From contig JAOTOM010005186.1 of the NCBI GenBank assembly GCA_034440615.1, forward strand, positions 817,501 through 881,500: a stretch of 64,000 nt of DNA. The letters are read 5' to 3'. Each line of letters begins with the position of its first letter. The first letter of the stretch is position 1. The translations under genes and the position numbers were made by a program. Shown here one piece after another: positions 59,614 through 64,000 of the stretch. The notes beneath the pieces were generated by a model that saw only the letters and a list, made by a program, of their open reading frames with translations, had not been told where the DNA came from and ran no database searches. This DNA comes from Ashinkailepas kermadecensis. Taxonomy: Eukaryota; Arthropoda; Thecostraca; Neolepadidae.

Positions 59614-59819
59614 TGACCTGCACGTTAGTTAGTTCAATCCTCCGCACAGTGTACCCTCAACTTATTTGCACGTTGACGAATTCAATTCTATGCATGAGGT
59701 ACATACCCTCTACTAACCTGGACATCGGTGACAGGCTCCATCATCTGTACGGGGAGCCCTCCACTGACCTGCAGGTTGGTGATCGGCTCCATCCTCTGCA
59801 CGGGGAGCCCTCCACTGAC
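59614..59819 (-). repeat. 51-bp tandem copies of the adaptin exon end and splice donor
   Basis: On the minus strand the exon ends ATCACCAACCTGCAG|GTCAGTGG. Two close 51-bp copies follow (59769-59819 and 59718-59768), each repeating CCCGTGCAGAGGATGGAGCC and ending in its own donor (GTCAGT, then GTTAGT). Two more decayed copies reach 59614, the last again with CAG|GTCAGT. Copies become more diverged with distance from the exon. Confidence 0.9.
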
Positions 59820-59918
59820 CTGCAGGTTGGTGATGGGCTCCATCCTCTGCACGGGCCCATTGGCGTTCAGCAGCAGCGACACGTCTGCGCTCTGGTTGGG
59901 CTGGATCGGCATCGGCAC
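59820..59918 (-). CDS. AP2B1: Beta-adaptin, exon with PNQSADVSL and VQRMEPITNLQ
   Basis: The acceptor GTGTGCTTCAG precedes 59918. The first donor CTGCAG|GTCAGT begins at 59819. The 99 bp are 33 codons, phase 0 at both ends: VPMPIQPNQSADVSLLLN, then ANGPVQRMEPITNLQ. PNQSxDVSLxLN and GPVxxMEPxxNLQ are signatures of the beta-adaptin appendage sandwich domain. Joining the first donor to the exon at 57927 gives the normal NLQ-x-V-x-x-x-NIDV spacing, so I take the first donor as the main one. Two downstream donors at +51 and +102 bp would add 17 or 34 residues in frame. Confidence 0.95.
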
Positions 59919-60239
59919 CTGAAGCACACGTTGTCGGTCAGCTGGGGCGAGGTCACAGGCCACCGGACACTGGGCGGCCACCACTGACGACTCACGAGTC
60001 CTGTCACCTGTCCCAGTTCTCCGGAGAGGATCAAACGGCGTTTTGGTGGCGCGCTGAAGAGCCAGATCCGCCGGCTACGACCTCCGGCCACGAGGGACTT
60101 CCGGCCACCGGGTAGAGAAGAGGTAGCCATGAACCCGAAGGCCAATGAAAACGGTGTGGATCCGATCGGTTATAAATCTACCCTGTTTTAACTTATCCTG
60201 TACTACAACATCAGACAACCGAGAGAGACGCTTTACGGA

Positions 60240-60640
60240 GCGTCGTAGTGTGACACTCACAGTAAAACCGCCTACCAGTACCGAGTATTGGCAGTGGTTG
60301 TTGATTAGTGGTGTCTTCTACAGCAAAACCGCCTACAAGTACCGATAGTTGGCAGTGGTTGCAGAATAGTGGTGTCTTCTTCAGCAAAACCGCCTAAAAT
60401 TATTGAGTATTGACAGTGGTTGCTGAATAGTGGTGTCTTTTACAGTAAAGCCATCTACAACTGCCGAGCATTGGCGGTGGTTGCTGAATATTGTTGTCTT
60501 CTACAGTAAAGCTGCCTACAAGTACCAAGTATTGACAGTGGTTGCTGAATGGTGGCGTCTTCTACAACAAACCCGTCTACAAGTACCGAGCATTGGCAAT
60601 GGTTGTTGAATAGTGGTGTCTTCTACAGCGCGAGAACGTA
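60240..60640. repeat. 61-bp tandem repeat, ~6 copies
   Basis: Landmarks AAAACCGCCTACAAGTACCG and GTGGTTGCTGAATAGTGG recur every 61 bp with moderate divergence. In the adaptin intron. Confidence 0.92.
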
Positions 60641-61867
60641 TCGATGAATCATGTGTTACCGGTACCGTTACCTCGAGAGCTCTAGTTGTGACACATGTAG
60701 TGTTCATAGATGCCCGCGACAATTTCGCTGCTGATCATATCTGGCACATGTTGATGATATTTGTTCTTAGATGCTGGCGAGAACAAGCCAGATTAGGCCC
60801 GTGGGTGCTAAGCTTTATAGTTCTGCCAGTTCTATTACGCAATATCATGATATCTTAAGATAGACAGTCGCAAGTCACTACACCGCAATTTCATATGGAC
60901 CACAAATAGCGAGTATTTCCCGCAGACAATCGGTTTGGGCAGGAGGCACGCGTGTCACAGCACTGATCTGTGCACTTGGGCAGGAACCACATGCGTCACA
61001 GTACTGATCTGTGTACCGTGTGCACTGTTCACCATTCTGATCCGGGAGTGATTAACATTTGGCGGCTCCAGCTCGATAGAAAGCGCAGGATTTCATGCCA
61101 CGAAGTTGCGGGGTGGCGAAGTTAGCCGCACAGATGAGTGCTAAGCCTTGTTACCGAGGTACGCGGAGGGATCATTCCAGCCTCTCGAAGTTCTAGGGAT
61201 CCAACATAGGAGCAAATGGAAGGATTTCTGTAAGCTTTTGAGAAACATGCTCTTGCTATCGGTCGCCCTACCTGTCGCCCCACTTGCTGCTCCTCTACCT
61301 GTCGCCCTACGCGAAGAATTCAGGCTCTTATCATGAAAGTTTGCAAAGCGGACATATCGTTCCCAAGCCATTCGGAGAGACAAGGATAAACCAGGCGCTC
61401 AACCGTCTGTGTGTGCGTATCTACACTTAGTTGGTCTTGGCCGGTCTACAGCGATTGAAGAGCCGAATGTATATGTTGCGCTAGTTCTGACGTCACATCG
61501 AACAGGCAGGGTCTAAACTTGAGAATCCACATGCCCCAAGGCAAAGCGCTAAATATCAAAGAGAGCAATTTTGTGTGGCGAAAAGCAAAAGCTCATCTCA
61601 CCCGAGACCGAGAAGCATCTAGGCAGCCCACCTGACATAAGGACTGAAGAAAGCCTACCACAACATCGCATAAACCTGGCCTAAGCCATTCGGTACACAC
61701 ATAAAACACCGGGATCGGTAGACATATTTACTGGCACGGCTAAACGCTCCGCAGTGCGACACATTCGTGCTTAACTCACGCCGTCTCGGGGGGGAGGGTA
61801 CGCCCACTGAGGTTTTCTGCGGATAGCGGAAAAGTGGAACGCGGCACCGAACCGAAATTTGGCAATT

Positions 61868-62110
<243 letters not shown>

Positions 62111-62400
62111 GTCCGGGATGCGGCGGGCCGTTGGTATGCAATGCACGGCAAAAGGTCAGCCAAGATGTTGGGGTCAAGGCCGCATTTACGCAGGTGCTGC
62201 AACCAGAGCCGGCTCTGACGGAGCGATCCGAGCGGACGCCTCGATCTCATGGATCACGAGGCCGTCACCAACGGTGGGTTGCATACGACTACTGGTTACG
62301 CCATACAGCGTAGCCGTAATTGGATCTCAATTCTGCGGCAGTGCGACTGTGAAGTTCGTAAATATGACCCGTGTCTGGCGTGTGCGCAGCAGGCACTGCT

Positions 62401-62469
62401 GCTCATACCAAACCGGAAGTGAACAGGGACACACCGTGAGTCACTATTCGTTTCCGGTTTGGTATGAGC
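62401..62469. other. Perfect 18-bp inverted repeat with 33-base loop
   Basis: GCTCATACCAAACCGGAA (62401-62418) and TTCCGGTTTGGTATGAGC (62452-62469) are exact reverse complements. The structure lies in an adaptin intron without other repeat context. Confidence 0.9.
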
Positions 62470-62996
62470 TGTAAAGAAGTCTCATTTGTTCGATATCAAA
62501 GACGTTGATAGTATGTCGAATTAAAAATGTACAATTTGTGTACAACTATTTGGCATACGCGTAGCCGTAAGTAGTGTACCAAATCTCTTTACAAGCTTGA
62601 AGGTGAATGGAATATATTTTAATTGCGTCCTGTGCATCATGTATCTCTAAGATATAATCGAAATTCTCCATTGATGGTCGTAAATAAAAAAAACAGAAAT
62701 ATTTGACACGTGCGATACAAGTATGTATTCCGTTGTGTGCAATTTCCTCACCATAACTTCCCAATTTGGCCACACCGGTCGGTGGTTAGCTGCATCGGCT
62801 GGGTGTGGCAGTCGTTCTCGTCAGCTGGATACTTTTAACGCAGACACATACTTTTATTCAACGCAGACGGTCGTAGCAAGTCACGGTGTTCAAATACAGG
62901 CGTGTTTGCGGTCCCGCATTCGCTTTGTTGTGGTGTTCCAAGTACCGACAATTAATCGACATGCGACAGGCGCCGGGGGGGGGGTCCATATCTCAC

Positions 62997-63114
62997 CTGC
63001 AGCGCAACCGACGGCACCAGTCCAAAGCTGTTCTTATTCATTTGCAGCGCGAATCCGCTCATGGGCTGCATGGCACGGTTTGTCAGCGTCATCTCCATGC
63101 TGACCCGACTCGCC
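62997..63114 (-). CDS. AP2B1: Beta-adaptin, first recognised appendage exon
   Basis: The acceptor CCTGTTGCAG precedes 63114 and the donor CTGCAG|GTGAGATA begins at 62996. The 118-bp exon encodes SMEMTLTNRAMQPMSGFALQ then MNKNSFGLVPSVALQ. Animal beta-adaptins read YMEMxFTNxALQxMxDFAIQFNKNSFGxxP at this place. It ends in phase 0 and joins the exon at 59918 (VPMPI). The upstream part of the gene (hinge and the large trunk) lies to the right of the window or was not recognised in its last 0.9 kb. Confidence 0.94.
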
Positions 63115-63463
63115 CTGCAACAGGTCAGGTCACAGTGACTGTGACAGGCCATAGGTCAGGGTCATCTCAATGCTGACCCGACCCGTCCTGCAACAGATGA
63201 GGTCACAGTAACTGTCACAGGCCAGAGGTCAGGGTCATCTCCATACTAACCCGACCCGCCCTGCAACAGGTAGGGTCACGGCAACTGTCACAGGCCAGAG
63301 GTCAGGGTTATCTCCATGCTGACCCGAACCGCCCTGCAACAGGTGGGGTCACGGCAACTGTCACAGGCCAGAGGTCAAGGTCATCTCCATACTGACCCGA
63401 CCCGCCCTACAACAGGTAGGGTCACAGTGATTGTCACAGGCAAGAGATCAGGGTCATCTCCAA
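63091..63463 (-). repeat. 73-bp tandem copies of the adaptin splice acceptor and exon start
   Basis: The block CCTGTTGCAGGGCGRGTCGG plus GTCAGYATGGAGATGAC (minus strand) contains the acceptor and the first ~25 exon bases. It recurs at 73-bp steps (TGACCCG on the plus strand at 63101, 63174, 63247, 63320, 63393), with a partial sixth unit. Each upstream copy keeps a YAG acceptor with small changes. Confidence 0.9.
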
Positions 63464-64000
63464 CCGCGGTGAGAAAAGGTCAGACTAGACCAGGGGACAT
63501 GTGAGGACAACACCAGAGACCAGTAAGTGCCGTGGTGCAGTGTTGTCGGTCAGTGTCGGTTGCTGGTGCTGGGCCGCCCGTGCAGTTGTCCCACTGCGAA
63601 CGCGTCGGTGACGAGACGGAGGCGCGGCGGGCGCAGAACAGCCCCGAGCTGACGGACGTGGCGGCGGCCGTCGGCACGGTGGCCGGCAAATGGGCGCACG
63701 TGGCGACCGGCTGAGATACTGCACCACACACTGGTGCCGGCCGTGCCGTGGGGCCGACACTCCAGCCCGCGCTCCCGCCACCCCGTGGCGAACCGCGCCA
63801 ACACACGCACCGCACACCAAGCAGAGCGGCAAGCGTCGGTCGGCATGCGTGCATCTGCTTGCCGTGAAAGGAAACGCGCTACCAAACTGGCGGTCATTCG
63901 GCACCGCCGACATTGGTCCGCCGACTGTGAAACTCACCGCAACAACACACGACCATCAGCTGTCACGGTGGGCTACACAAAGTGTTGGGTTGCAAGTCTG
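63464..64000. other. Window edge; possible plus-strand exon at 63577-63714
   Basis: On the plus strand TGCTGGGCCGCCCGTGCAG could be an acceptor. It is followed by a 44-codon frame (LSHCERVGDETEARRAQNSP and then ELTDVAAAVGTVAGKWAHV) to TGA at 63712. It looks helical and protein-like, but it is short, GC-rich and has no recognised family, so I keep it only as a candidate. Confidence 0.25.

Overview
The window looks like nuclear DNA from an invertebrate animal, most likely an arthropod (perhaps a crustacean). The reasons are spliced genes with short coding exons, a beta-adaptin gene, a trypsin-type protease gene, an insect-errantivirus-like Ty3/Gypsy element with an env gene, tRNA-derived SINEs, hAT-type MITEs and many minisatellites. 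No species marker was found, so the organism is inference. There are no bacterial operons, CRISPR arrays or rRNA genes. Most long open frames are simple-repeat artefacts. The real genes were read from exon-sized frames with matching splice sites and phases.

Layout. 1-955: diverged ~270-300-bp satellite. 3958-17056 (+): fragments of one probable gene. It has a SAP-like first exon, two internal exons (6132-6338, 7334-7577) and a long RG-rich terminal exon (14607-17056). A decayed Ty3/Gypsy element with 150-bp LTRs (8071-13770), itself carrying a SINE, sits in its large intron. 17.69-18.34 kb: 25-27-bp minisatellite. 21.2-27.3 kb (-): a trypsin-like serine protease in at least five exons, with about 100 copies of a 25-bp repeat in one intron and a 28-bp array upstream. 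A signal-peptide-like exon lies at 33120-33155 (-). 31.9-34.2 kb: a cluster of short tandem arrays. 34.2-36.9 kb: 3' half of a non-LTR retrotransposon, split by a hAT MITE. 38294-47852: a nearly full-length LTR retroelement (gag, pol, a small ORF, env and a further Ala-rich ORF) with CATT target duplication and several inactivating mutations. 49057-63114 (-): C-terminal half of the beta subunit of the AP-1/AP-2 clathrin adaptor, in five phase-compatible exons whose introns are packed with minisatellites, a long inverted repeat, a ~770-bp poly-G tract and a SINE.

The two host genes on the minus strand share a pattern. At three exon-intron junctions the splice site and adjoining exon bases have been tandemly duplicated into the intron. 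In the adaptin gene one such array repeats the splice donor at 51-bp intervals, a multiple of three, so alternative donors would add 17 residues per copy. This splice-junction-seeded repeat growth is the most distinctive signal here, followed by the two extra ORFs of the env-bearing retroelement.
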